Both the position numbers and the translations under genes were made by a program. The notes beneath the pieces were generated by a model, which was not told where the DNA came from, did no database searches, and was given only the letters and a program-made list of their open reading frames with translations. Of a stretch of DNA of 10,720 nt, positions 1 to 6,658 are shown in pieces. Numbering within the stretch: the first letter of the stretch is position 1; each line of letters opens with the position of its first letter. This stretch comes from UBA9619 sp964630665 (lineage in GTDB: Bacteria; Pseudomonadota; Gammaproteobacteria; Arenicellales; UBA868), in NCBI GenBank assembly GCA_964630665.1, contig CAZVVN010000095.1:1-10720 (forward strand), in the 5' to 3' direction.

Positions 1-633
1 TTTCGCCTGCACGAACCAGACGGCGCGACGGCCTCACCCGCATTCCGCCAGCTTGCCCGGTCACCTCGCTGCCTCGGTTTAGCTCAACAGGTCCTCGCTG
101 ACGATGCGCTCTATCTCCATCATTCAAAAGTGAATATGAAAGCGGCGATTCAGGGCTCAACTTGGCCGTGGCATCAGGATTTCATGAGTTGGAAACTGGA
201 CGGCATCGATCGACCGAACATGGTCACCGTGCTGGTGATGCTGCACGAGGCAACACCCATCAACGGCTGCCTCTACTTCATACCGGGCAGCCATAAGCTA
301 AACCGACTCGATCCGTACTACGACACCTCCACCGCTTACCGTCTATGGGCTGCCGACACTAAAACCATGCGCAAGGCCATGGCACTTTATCCGGAGCCGG
401 TCTCGGTCACAGGAGCAGCAGGAACCGCAGCCGTTTTTCACTGCAATCTGCTCCATGCCTCTGGGCACAACCTGTCTCCGATCGACCGCTGGCACGCATT
501 CATGTGTTTCAACACCGTGGCTAACCACCCACAGCCGGTGGAGGACCCCCGCCCTGACTATGTGCGCTCAACTAATTGGAACAAGTTGGTGCTGGGTGAC
601 AACAGCCCGATCTCAAATGCCGCGGCCGGTTGA
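1..633 (+). CDS. PhyH-family 2-oxoglutarate/Fe(II) dioxygenase, 5' end missing
   Basis: The reading frame is open from base 1, so the start lies outside the window. An internal GTG at 130 is not the start, because residues encoded before it (ending HHSKVNMK) are typical of the family. The visible 210 residues hold the non-haem iron site: HQD at 172-180 supplies His and Asp, and His at 454-456 (LLHASGHN) is the distal ligand. Arg at 487-489, 11 residues later, is the expected 2-oxoglutarate anchor. GCLYFIPGSHK between them is a common PhyH/ectoine-hydroxylase-like segment. Family members couple 2-oxoglutarate decarboxylation to hydroxylation of a small molecule, normally in the cytoplasm. The substrate cannot be read from the sequence. 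The gene is convergent with pxpA (95-nt gap), so it is not part of the pxp operon. A second PhyH enzyme lies at 8005. The family call is secure; the function is not. Confidence 0.9.
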   Translation, partial: FRLHEPDGATASPAFRQLARSPRCLGLAQQVLADDALYLHHSKVNMKAAIQGSTWPWHQDFMSWKLDGIDRPNMVTVLVMLHEATPINGCLYFIPGSHKLNRLDPYYDTSTAYRLWAADTKTMRKAMALYPEPVSVTGAAGTAAVFHCNLLHASGHNLSPIDRWHAFMCFNTVANHPQPVEDPRPDYVRSTNWNKLVLGDNSPISNAAAG

Positions 634-728
634 CTGGCTGAATTCAGGACCGTTGGCTGCTGTCTTGACTAAGGCCGGAACACACCCTATCTGTCGATCC
701 GCCGGGCAGCGAGGCCAGACCACCACGC

Positions 729-1502
729 TCAATTGAACATCTCTGGCAGCGTTACCACTGCAATGCCTTCTGCTTCGAGGCCTTTCCGCACTTCGCGGGC
801 AACAGCAACACCGGTGGATTCGTCACCATGGACACACAGCGTTTCCACCTGAACCGGAATGACCTTGCCGTGGCGGGATATGAGCTCGCCGTCCCGAACC
901 ATGCGGATCGCCTGTTCGCAGGCCTTCGCCGGATCCTTGATCACCGTACCCGGGATCGACCGTGATGCGAGATTGCCATCGTCTTCATACTGGCGGTCAG
1001 CGAATCCTTCCCGCGCCAGCCGCAGGCCGAGTTTTTCCGCTGCAGTGTGCATAGCCGAACCAGTTAGCGCGACGTAAATGATCTCCGGATCAGTAACCTG
1101 GATGGCACGACCAATCGCCATTGCCAGTGCCTCGTCTTCAGCTGCCATGTTGTTCAGTGCACCGTGGGGCTTAAGGTGGGTGACCGACAAGCCCTCGTAA
1201 CGCGCCATCGCCTGCAGAGCACCAATCTGATAGGCGATGAGATATTCAAGATCCTCGGCAGGCATCGTGATCCGCCGTCGTCCAAATCCCCAAAGATCAT
1301 TGAATCCCGGGTGAACCCCGACGCTGGCTCCGACCCGGGCCGCGTGGGCAACCAAGCGACGCATGGTCAGAGGGTCACCTGCGTGAAAACCGCAGGCGAT
1401 GCTTGCAGACTTGATGATCTCCATCAACTCGGCATCATTACCGATGTCGTAAGCGCCAAACCCTTCACCGATATCGGCATTAAGATTGATCTTGTCAGTC
1501 AT
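729..1502 (-). CDS. pxpA: 5-oxoprolinase subunit A (LamB/YcsF family)
   Basis: PxpA acts with PxpB and PxpC to hydrolyse 5-oxoproline (pyroglutamate) to glutamate with ATP, in the cytoplasm. The 257-residue product has the usual family length and motifs: NLNADIGEG (6-14), IACGFHAGD (35-43), HPGF (64-67), GFGRR (72-76), KPHGAL (111-116) and a C-terminal CVHGD. ATG at 1502 is preferred over ATG at 1508, two codons upstream: the minus-strand GGGAG (1510-1514) sits 7 nt from the former but only 1 nt from the latter. The gene is transcribed away from pxpBC, whereas pxp genes are often collinear. It has FNDLWGFGRR and GALNN where many PxpA proteins, as I remember them, have a Tyr in GALYN. It may therefore belong to a divergent subgroup acting on another lactam. 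Family call is firm; exact substrate is less so. Confidence 0.93.
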   Translation of the reverse strand: MTDKINLNADIGEGFGAYDIGNDAELMEIIKSASIACGFHAGDPLTMRRLVAHAARVGASVGVHPGFNDLWGFGRRRITMPAEDLEYLIAYQIGALQAMARYEGLSVTHLKPHGALNNMAAEDEALAMAIGRAIQVTDPEIIYVALTGSAMHTAAEKLGLRLAREGFADRQYEDDGNLASRSIPGTVIKDPAKACEQAIRMVRDGELISRHGKVIPVQVETLCVHGDESTGVAVAREVRKGLEAEGIAVVTLPEMFN

Positions 1503-1509
1503 GCGCATA

Positions 1510-1514
1510 CTCCC
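1510..1514 (-). promoter_or_regulatory. Ribosome binding site that decides the pxpA start
   Basis: The minus strand reads GGGAG here. It lies 7 nt upstream of ATG at 1502, a normal spacing, and only 1 nt upstream of the in-frame ATG at 1508. This favours the shorter protein. Confidence 0.55.
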
Positions 1515-1538
1515 GGCCTAAGAAACTAAAATCAACGT

Positions 1539-1554
1539 TATGCAACCCGGCATA
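1539..1554. promoter_or_regulatory. Candidate operator palindrome
   Basis: TATGC-AACCCG-GCATA is an inverted repeat with 5-bp arms and a 6-bp spacer, in the middle of the divergent region. A second inverted repeat overlaps it: ACCCG (1545-1549) with CGGGT (1559-1563). Both fit a dimeric regulator able to act on both directions. No regulator gene lies in the window, and 5-bp arms can arise by chance. Confidence 0.3.
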
Positions 1555-1622
1555 CAAACGGGTAACACCGTATGGTTTACTATAGCATCCAGCCGTTCCA
1601 GACCGAGCCAACGATCAGATCG

Positions 1623-2351
1623 ATGAATTCGTCAGCTAGATTTCTGCCCAACGGAGACACCGTCATGGTTGTTGAATTCGGCGAAGAAATTGATCTTGAT
1701 ACGAGCCGGAAAGTGACGGCGCTCCATGCGCGGGTGACCGCACTCAAACTCAGTGGGATCACTGACCTGGTACCGACCTTCCGTTCTCTTGCGATCCACT
1801 ACGACCCGGAAACCGTGAACTTCACTGAGCTCGAAAACAAACTCCGTGGCATCCTGCCTGATCTTTCCGTCGAAAAATTCTTCGGGCATGACTGGTCAAT
1901 TCCAGCCTGTTATGACCTTGACCTTTCACCCGACCTCGAGGCAGTTGCAGACGCCTGCTCATTGTCGACTGAACAGGTCATCCGCTTGCACAGCAGTGGG
2001 ACCTACCACGTCTACATGGTTGGATTTCTACCGGGCTATCCCTATCTTGGCGATCTCGCGCCAGAAATCGCCTTATCCCGCAAGGTCACCCCAAGCCTGC
2101 GTATTCCCGCCCGTTCGATCGCTATCGCCGAACGAATGACCGCCGTCTACCCGTTAGAGAGCCCAGGCGGGTGGCACGTAATTGGCCGAACGCCGATGAA
2201 GTTGTTTGATGAGACAGCTACACACCCGGCCCTCCTAGCGCCAGGCGACCGCGTTCGTTTTACACCAATCGCCCGTAGTGAGTACGATCATCTGTTACAC
2301 ATTGACGATGGTATCAACAGCGCACAACCACAGAGCAATCCAGCAACGTGA
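1623..2351 (+). CDS. pxpB: 5-oxoprolinase subunit B (KipI-like)
   Basis: PxpB is the KipI-type subunit of the ATP-dependent 5-oxoprolinase. PxpB and PxpC together are thought to carry out ATP-dependent phosphorylation of 5-oxoproline before ring opening with PxpA. The 242-residue product carries the two family hallmarks: GFLPGYPYLG at 134-143 and PGGWHVIGRTP at 181-191. An in-frame ATG at 1572 would add 17 residues. I prefer 1623 because the conserved N-terminus (RFLPNGDTVMVVEFG) starts just after it, and because the added part would cover the -10-like box. Neither start has a strong ribosome binding site, so the choice is moderate. The stop overlaps the GTG of pxpC by 4 nt (GTGA), showing translational coupling. 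It is the first gene of an operon running through the molybdenum hydroxylase genes. Confidence 0.93.
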   Translation: MNSSARFLPNGDTVMVVEFGEEIDLDTSRKVTALHARVTALKLSGITDLVPTFRSLAIHYDPETVNFTELENKLRGILPDLSVEKFFGHDWSIPACYDLDLSPDLEAVADACSLSTEQVIRLHSSGTYHVYMVGFLPGYPYLGDLAPEIALSRKVTPSLRIPARSIAIAERMTAVYPLESPGGWHVIGRTPMKLFDETATHPALLAPGDRVRFTPIARSEYDHLLHIDDGINSAQPQSNPAT

Positions 2352-3397
2352 CTGCTACGCTTCTGGTGCACAAACCGGGCCTGCATACTACTATTCAGGA
2401 TCTGGGCCGCCATGGCCTGCAGTCGATGGGCGTACCCGTATCTGGGGCACTGGACTCGAGCGCACTTCGTATTGCGAATCACCTGGTTGGCAATGAGCCA
2501 ACGACGGCGGCACTTGAAGTACTTGGTTCGGGACCCGATTTAGAAATCAAGACGGAATCCGTACGCATTGCGATTGCCGGTGGTGACGCCCGTATTGAAC
2601 GCCTCTCGCCGAATCCCGGTCGGTTTCGCACGTTCGAGAGTTTCTGCTTGCAACGTGGCGACCTTGTTCGGATCGGAGCGGTCACGGACATGGCGATGAC
2701 CTATCTTGCCGTCGAGGGCGGCTTTGACCTGCCCCTGGCCATGGGCAGCTTTTCCACCTACACCCGGGGAGCCTTCGGCGGCTTCAAGGGGCGGGCTCTT
2801 AAAACTGACGACGAACTTTCCCTGGTTCTACCAGCGGCACCGGATCGGGACGAATCGCGTTTCGCCGAGCGAGCGCTGCCCGGAGAGCTTCCCATTCGCA
2901 TCATTCCCGGACCTCAGGACGACTACTTCAGTCCCGCAACATTACAGGCACTGGTCAGCAACGAATACACCGTCTCCACCGCCGTCGACCGCATGGGTAT
3001 GCGCCTTCAAGGCCCTCCATTGGAACATGCGCGTGGCTTCAACATCACTTCTGACGGCACGGCACCCGGTTCAATCCAGGTACCCGGTGATGGTCTGCCG
3101 ATCGTCCTCCTCGCGGACCGGCAGACCACCGGTGGTTACCCCAAGATCGGTTGCGTGATCTCGGCCGACCTGCCTACCCTGGCTCGACTGCGCCCCGGCA
3201 ACAAAATCCGGTTTGCCCTGAGCACGCTCGAACAGGCCGCCGAGGCACGACGTGACCGAGACAACTGGTTTGCCATCTTTCGCACACAAATCCAGAGGAC
3301 AGACGCATCTGGTATCATTGATGCTACCGCGCTCCAGACCGAGAACCTGGTCAGCGGGGTGGTTGGCCCGGATGATCCCACAGACTCTGGTAGATAG
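2348..3397 (+). CDS. pxpC: 5-oxoprolinase subunit C (KipA-like)
   Basis: This is the biotin-dependent-carboxylase-like (KipA, CT_A_B type) subunit that pairs with PxpB in ATP-dependent opening of 5-oxoproline. The 349 residues are close to family length. An N-terminal block has KPGLHTTIQDLGRHG (9-23) followed by GVPVSGALD (28-36) and ALEVLGSGP. A C-terminal block has QTTGGYPKIG (259-268) and ADLPTLARLRPG. The start is GTG at 2348, inside the pxpB stop; the next in-frame Met is residue 27, past conserved sequence, so GTG is required. The roughly 45 residues after the last family block (from ARRDRDNWF) are less characteristic and look like a C-terminal extension. Seventy bases separate it from the molybdenum hydroxylase large subunit, so co-transcription is likely. 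Confidence 0.93.
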   Translation: MTATLLVHKPGLHTTIQDLGRHGLQSMGVPVSGALDSSALRIANHLVGNEPTTAALEVLGSGPDLEIKTESVRIAIAGGDARIERLSPNPGRFRTFESFCLQRGDLVRIGAVTDMAMTYLAVEGGFDLPLAMGSFSTYTRGAFGGFKGRALKTDDELSLVLPAAPDRDESRFAERALPGELPIRIIPGPQDDYFSPATLQALVSNEYTVSTAVDRMGMRLQGPPLEHARGFNITSDGTAPGSIQVPGDGLPIVLLADRQTTGGYPKIGCVISADLPTLARLRPGNKIRFALSTLEQAAEARRDRDNWFAIFRTQIQRTDASGIIDATALQTENLVSGVVGPDDPTDSGR

Positions 3398-3467
3398 AAG
3401 ATATCCCGACGGCAAGATGCCACAACAGACTCGCGTGATTGGGAATATCTGACTGACGGAACATTCG

Positions 3468-5822
3468 ATGAAGTCACATGGTGTCGGCGCTTCTGTACTA
3501 CGCAAGGAAGACGATCGTCACCTGCGTGGGCGCGGAAAATTTGTCGGCGATATTCAGCTGCCGGGCACCCGCCATGTCGCCTTCCTTCGGAGCCCTGCTG
3601 CTCACGGGCATCTGCGTTCTGTCTCGATCCCTGCCGAGTACCGGAAACAGGTGTTTGTTGCGGACGATCTTTTGGGTGTCTCCCCGATTCGGGCGCGTTC
3701 CAGCCTGCCTGGGTTCAAACCCTCGGATCAACCCGTGCTTGCGCACGACAAGGTCCGCCATGTCGGAGAACTGATCGCGATGTGTGTGGCCAACACGCGG
3801 GCTGAGGCTGAGGATATCGTTGACACGATCGGTGTCGAGATCGAAGAACTGCCGGTACTCAGTGACATGCTCGCCGCTCGCGAAGCAGATGCCACCCTGG
3901 TGCACGATGACTGGGGTGACAACGTATTCCTGACAACAGACTTTGATCAGGACCTCGATCCAATCATTGCGCGAGCCGCTGCCTCGGTCACCCGAACAAT
4001 TCGGACCGCGCGACAGTCTATGAGCCCACTCGAAGGACGCGCTGTCCTTGCGAACTGGGACAGCAGGCTTGAACAACTCGTGGTCTATACCTCGACCCAG
4101 CAGCCCCATATCGTGCGCACCGGGCTTTCCGAATGTCTCGGCATCGAGCATGCCCAGATTCGGGTCGTCGCGCCTGATGTTGGTGGGGGCTTCGGCTACA
4201 AGGGCATTCTGCTCCCTGAAGAAATCTGCCTCGGCTGGGCGGCAAAAAAGCTGGGTTACCCGCTCAAATGGCTTGAAGATCGGCGCGAGAACCTCACGGC
4301 ATCATCAAACTGCCGCGAGCACCACTACACGATAACAGCTTACGGTGACACCAAAGGCCGACTCATTGCCATCGATGCCGAGGCAACGGTCGACGCCGGC
4401 GCCTATTCCTCCTATCCGTTCTCCGCCTGCCTGGAAGCGGCCCAGGTAGTCAGCATTCTGCCTGGCCTGTATGACCTGGAAGGGTACCGATGCCGGACCT
4501 ATGCCGTCGCCACCAACAAACCCCCCATCCTGCCCTACCGCGGCGTTGCCCGCTCAGGAGTCTGCACAGCACTGGAACTGATGGTCGATGCGCTGGCCCG
4601 CGAACTGGCCATGGAACCCGTCGAAGTGCGTTTCAAAAGTCTTGTCGGGCCCGAGCAAATGCCCTTTAACAACATCACCAACAAACATTTTGACAGCGGC
4701 AATTACCCCGAGTCGCTGCGCCAAGCGATTGCGGCAGTCGATCTCGCCTCCATCCGGAAACGCCAGCAACGCGGTGAACCTGACGGACGACAGATCGGAA
4801 TCGGCTTTGCGATGTACTCGGAACAGGGGGCCCACGGCACTACCGTCTATGCCGGCTGGGGAATCCCGATGGTACCGGGTCACGAACAGTGCTCAGCCCG
4901 CCTGACCCCGGACGGGGGCCTGGAACTTCGCATTGGCGCCCATTCCCACGGACAGGGTCTGGAAACCACGCTGGCCCAGGTCGCGCACGAGGTTCTTGGC
5001 ATCGGACTGGACCAGATACGGCTGATCCACGGCGACACCGCACTGACACCTTACTCGACTGGAACCTGGGGATCGCGCTCAATGGTAATGTCTGGTGGTG
5101 CGGTTGCCTGTGCATGTGATGAACTGGCAAGACGGGTGTTGCGCATTGGTGCCAATCTGCTGCAGTGTCCGGAGGAGGGTGTATCGCTGATAGACGGTGC
5201 TATCCACAGCGCCGACGGCAGCATCACGCTTGCCGAGGTCGCCCGCACCTGGTACCTCAAACCGCAGGACCTGGATAGCGGAGTTAATCCGGCTGGACTC
5301 GAAGTCACTGCGGGTTACAAACCCCAAAAGGATTCCGGGACTTTCAGTTACGCCACTCACGCGGCTGTTATCGCTGTGGACCCCCTGACTGGCGAACATG
5401 AATTACTGGATTACGTGATTGCCGAGGACGGTGGGATCCTGGTCAACCCGATGATTGTCGAAGGCCAGACCCTCGGCGGATTGGCCCAGGGTATTGGTAC
5501 TGCCCTGTTCGAGGAAATGGCCTACAGCGCCGACGGTCAGCCGCAGGCATCTACCCTGTCGGATTATCTTTTGCCTGGTGCGTCCGAGGTCCCGGATCCA
5601 AGGATTATCCACCTTGAAACACCCTCACCTTATACCCGCTTTGGTGTCAAGGGTATTGGTGAAGGTGGCTGTATCGCCCCTCCGGGTGCAATCATCAATG
5701 CGATCAATGATGCACTTCACAATATCGGAGCAGAACTGTCGGTGTTACCGGTGACGCCAAGACGCATCGTGGAGGCCGTAAGCAAGGCGAGCAGCGCCTT
5801 GCCTGGCGAGTCGACAACATGA
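3468..5822 (+). CDS. Molybdenum hydroxylase large (Mo-cofactor) subunit, xanthine dehydrogenase/CoxL family
   Basis: This is the molybdopterin-cytosine-dinucleotide-type catalytic subunit, 784 residues, normal for the family. The N-terminal aldehyde oxidase/xanthine dehydrogenase a/b hammerhead domain covers roughly residues 20-130. The Mo-binding domains follow: PDVGGGFGYKG at 236-246, PYRGVAR at 356-362, HSHGQG at 492-497, GTWGSRS at 532-538, and GIGEGG with the expected catalytic Glu at 732. Form I CO dehydrogenases have AYxCSFR in the active-site loop and form II have AYRGAGR. Here the loop is PYRGVAR with no Cys, so CO oxidation is unlikely and hydroxylation of an N-heterocycle or aldehyde is more plausible. 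A GGA 7 nt upstream may serve as ribosome binding site. Gene order is large-medium-small, unlike coxMSL, and the stop overlaps the next start (ATGA). No cofactor maturation genes are nearby. Substrate unknown. Confidence 0.93.
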   Translation: MKSHGVGASVLRKEDDRHLRGRGKFVGDIQLPGTRHVAFLRSPAAHGHLRSVSIPAEYRKQVFVADDLLGVSPIRARSSLPGFKPSDQPVLAHDKVRHVGELIAMCVANTRAEAEDIVDTIGVEIEELPVLSDMLAAREADATLVHDDWGDNVFLTTDFDQDLDPIIARAAASVTRTIRTARQSMSPLEGRAVLANWDSRLEQLVVYTSTQQPHIVRTGLSECLGIEHAQIRVVAPDVGGGFGYKGILLPEEICLGWAAKKLGYPLKWLEDRRENLTASSNCREHHYTITAYGDTKGRLIAIDAEATVDAGAYSSYPFSACLEAAQVVSILPGLYDLEGYRCRTYAVATNKPPILPYRGVARSGVCTALELMVDALARELAMEPVEVRFKSLVGPEQMPFNNITNKHFDSGNYPESLRQAIAAVDLASIRKRQQRGEPDGRQIGIGFAMYSEQGAHGTTVYAGWGIPMVPGHEQCSARLTPDGGLELRIGAHSHGQGLETTLAQVAHEVLGIGLDQIRLIHGDTALTPYSTGTWGSRSMVMSGGAVACACDELARRVLRIGANLLQCPEEGVSLIDGAIHSADGSITLAEVARTWYLKPQDLDSGVNPAGLEVTAGYKPQKDSGTFSYATHAAVIAVDPLTGEHELLDYVIAEDGGILVNPMIVEGQTLGGLAQGIGTALFEEMAYSADGQPQASTLSDYLLPGASEVPDPRIIHLETPSPYTRFGVKGIGEGGCIAPPGAIINAINDALHNIGAELSVLPVTPRRIVEAVSKASSALPGESTT

Positions 5823-6658
5823 AACCAGTAGACTTCGACTACCAACAGACAAAAACTATCGACCAGGCGGTCACTCTCCTGGCCCAGTCGACGAACGCCC
5901 TGATTCTCGCCGGTGGCCAGACGCTCGGCCCGATGCTCAACCTGCGACTGGCTCAGCCAGAACTGCTGGTAGACATCACACGTATCGAAGAACTGGTCCG
6001 CGTTGAAGAATCGACGGACCATATCACGATCGGTGCATGCGTATCCCATGCCGCGGTCGAAGACCGGCGGGTCGCTGATCCAGGCCATGATTTTCTCGCC
6101 CGGGTCGCTGGCGGAATTGCCTACCGTGCCGTCCGGAACCGCGGCACACTCGGCGGCAGCATTGCCAACGCAGACCCGGCAGCGGATTGGGTGGCGTGCT
6201 TTTCTGCGCTTGGTGCCGAGATTCTGATCTCCAACACAAGCGGGCAACGGCGTGTTGGAATCGATGACTTTCTGGTCGGGGCAATGGAAACAACTCTTGG
6301 CCCAGGAGAACTCATTGACGGAATTCGCATAGCCCGGCTCGGCGCTTCAGCGCGTTGTGGGTACGCCAAGATTTCACGTAAACCCGGTGAATTCGCTGAC
6401 GCCATTGCTGCAATCGTGCATGACCCCGACCATGGTCGGTGCCGTGCAGTTGTCGGGGGCACCGATGGATTGCCCCTACTGCTGGACAGCGACGCACTGG
6501 GCCTCGCTCGCACTGCAGTGCTTCCCGCTGTACTGGAAACTGACCTGATACGCGACCATCTGGCAGGATACATGCCAAGCCCGGATATTTATCGTCGAAA
6601 CATTCAGTGTGCGGTCGTCCAACGTGCGCTGGCCGATGCACACGCGTTCTCGCCATGA
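5819..6658 (+). CDS. Molybdenum hydroxylase medium (FAD-binding) subunit, CoxM/CutM family
   Basis: The 279-residue protein is the flavin subunit that takes electrons from the [2Fe-2S] clusters of the small subunit and hands them to an acceptor. The two FAD-binding signatures are present: AGGQTLGP at 31-38 (usual form AGGQSL.P) and TLGGSIANADPAAD at 110-123. The C-terminal third matches the CO-dehydrogenase flavoprotein C-terminal domain in position, with SRKPGEFADAIAAI. ATG overlaps the large-subunit stop (ATGA), and its own stop overlaps the small-subunit ATG in the same way, so the three subunits are translationally coupled. Length is typical and nothing appears truncated. The electron acceptor (quinone, NAD+ or oxygen) cannot be read from the sequence. 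Confidence 0.93.
   Translation: MKPVDFDYQQTKTIDQAVTLLAQSTNALILAGGQTLGPMLNLRLAQPELLVDITRIEELVRVEESTDHITIGACVSHAAVEDRRVADPGHDFLARVAGGIAYRAVRNRGTLGGSIANADPAADWVACFSALGAEILISNTSGQRRVGIDDFLVGAMETTLGPGELIDGIRIARLGASARCGYAKISRKPGEFADAIAAIVHDPDHGRCRAVVGGTDGLPLLLDSDALGLARTAVLPAVLETDLIRDHLAGYMPSPDIYRRNIQCAVVQRALADAHAFSP

Larger units (their letters stand above)
1503..1622. promoter_or_regulatory. Divergent pxpA / pxpBC control region
   Basis: This is the only non-coding stretch between the divergent pxpA and pxpB starts, so promoters for both directions should lie here. It is more AT-rich than the flanking genes. On the plus strand TACTAT (1578-1583) resembles a -10 box and would put a transcript start about 30 nt before the pxpB ATG at 1623. 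No convincing -35 box is visible at the right distance. On the minus strand I see no clear hexamer pair. The role follows from gene layout; individual promoter boxes are weak. Confidence 0.45.

Noticed and set aside
634..728. Search for a terminator between the first PhyH gene and pxpA.
   Set aside because: No stem longer than a few base pairs and no T- or A-tract was visible in this convergent gap.
3398..3450. Inverted repeat between pxpC and the Mo large subunit (AGATATCCC at 3399-3407 with GGGAATATCT at 3441-3450), possible terminator or attenuator.
   Set aside because: The loop is over 30 nt, the stem has a bulge and is half AT, and no T-run follows; chance similarity is likely and the genes look co-transcribed.
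3498..4151. 217-codon open frame on the minus strand.
   Set aside because: It lies wholly inside the Mo large subunit gene, has no family-like motif, and is explained by codon bias of the real gene.
5717..6247. 176-codon minus-strand frame, and similar ones at 6312-6878 and 7372-7908.
   Set aside because: All are antisense to well-supported Mo-hydroxylase subunit genes and show no recognisable domain.
6607..6654. Upstream GTG start adding 16 residues to the Fe-S/CoxG fusion protein.
   Set aside because: The added residues would overlap the FAD-subunit gene; the ATGA overlap at 6655 starts exactly at the conserved Fe-S domain.
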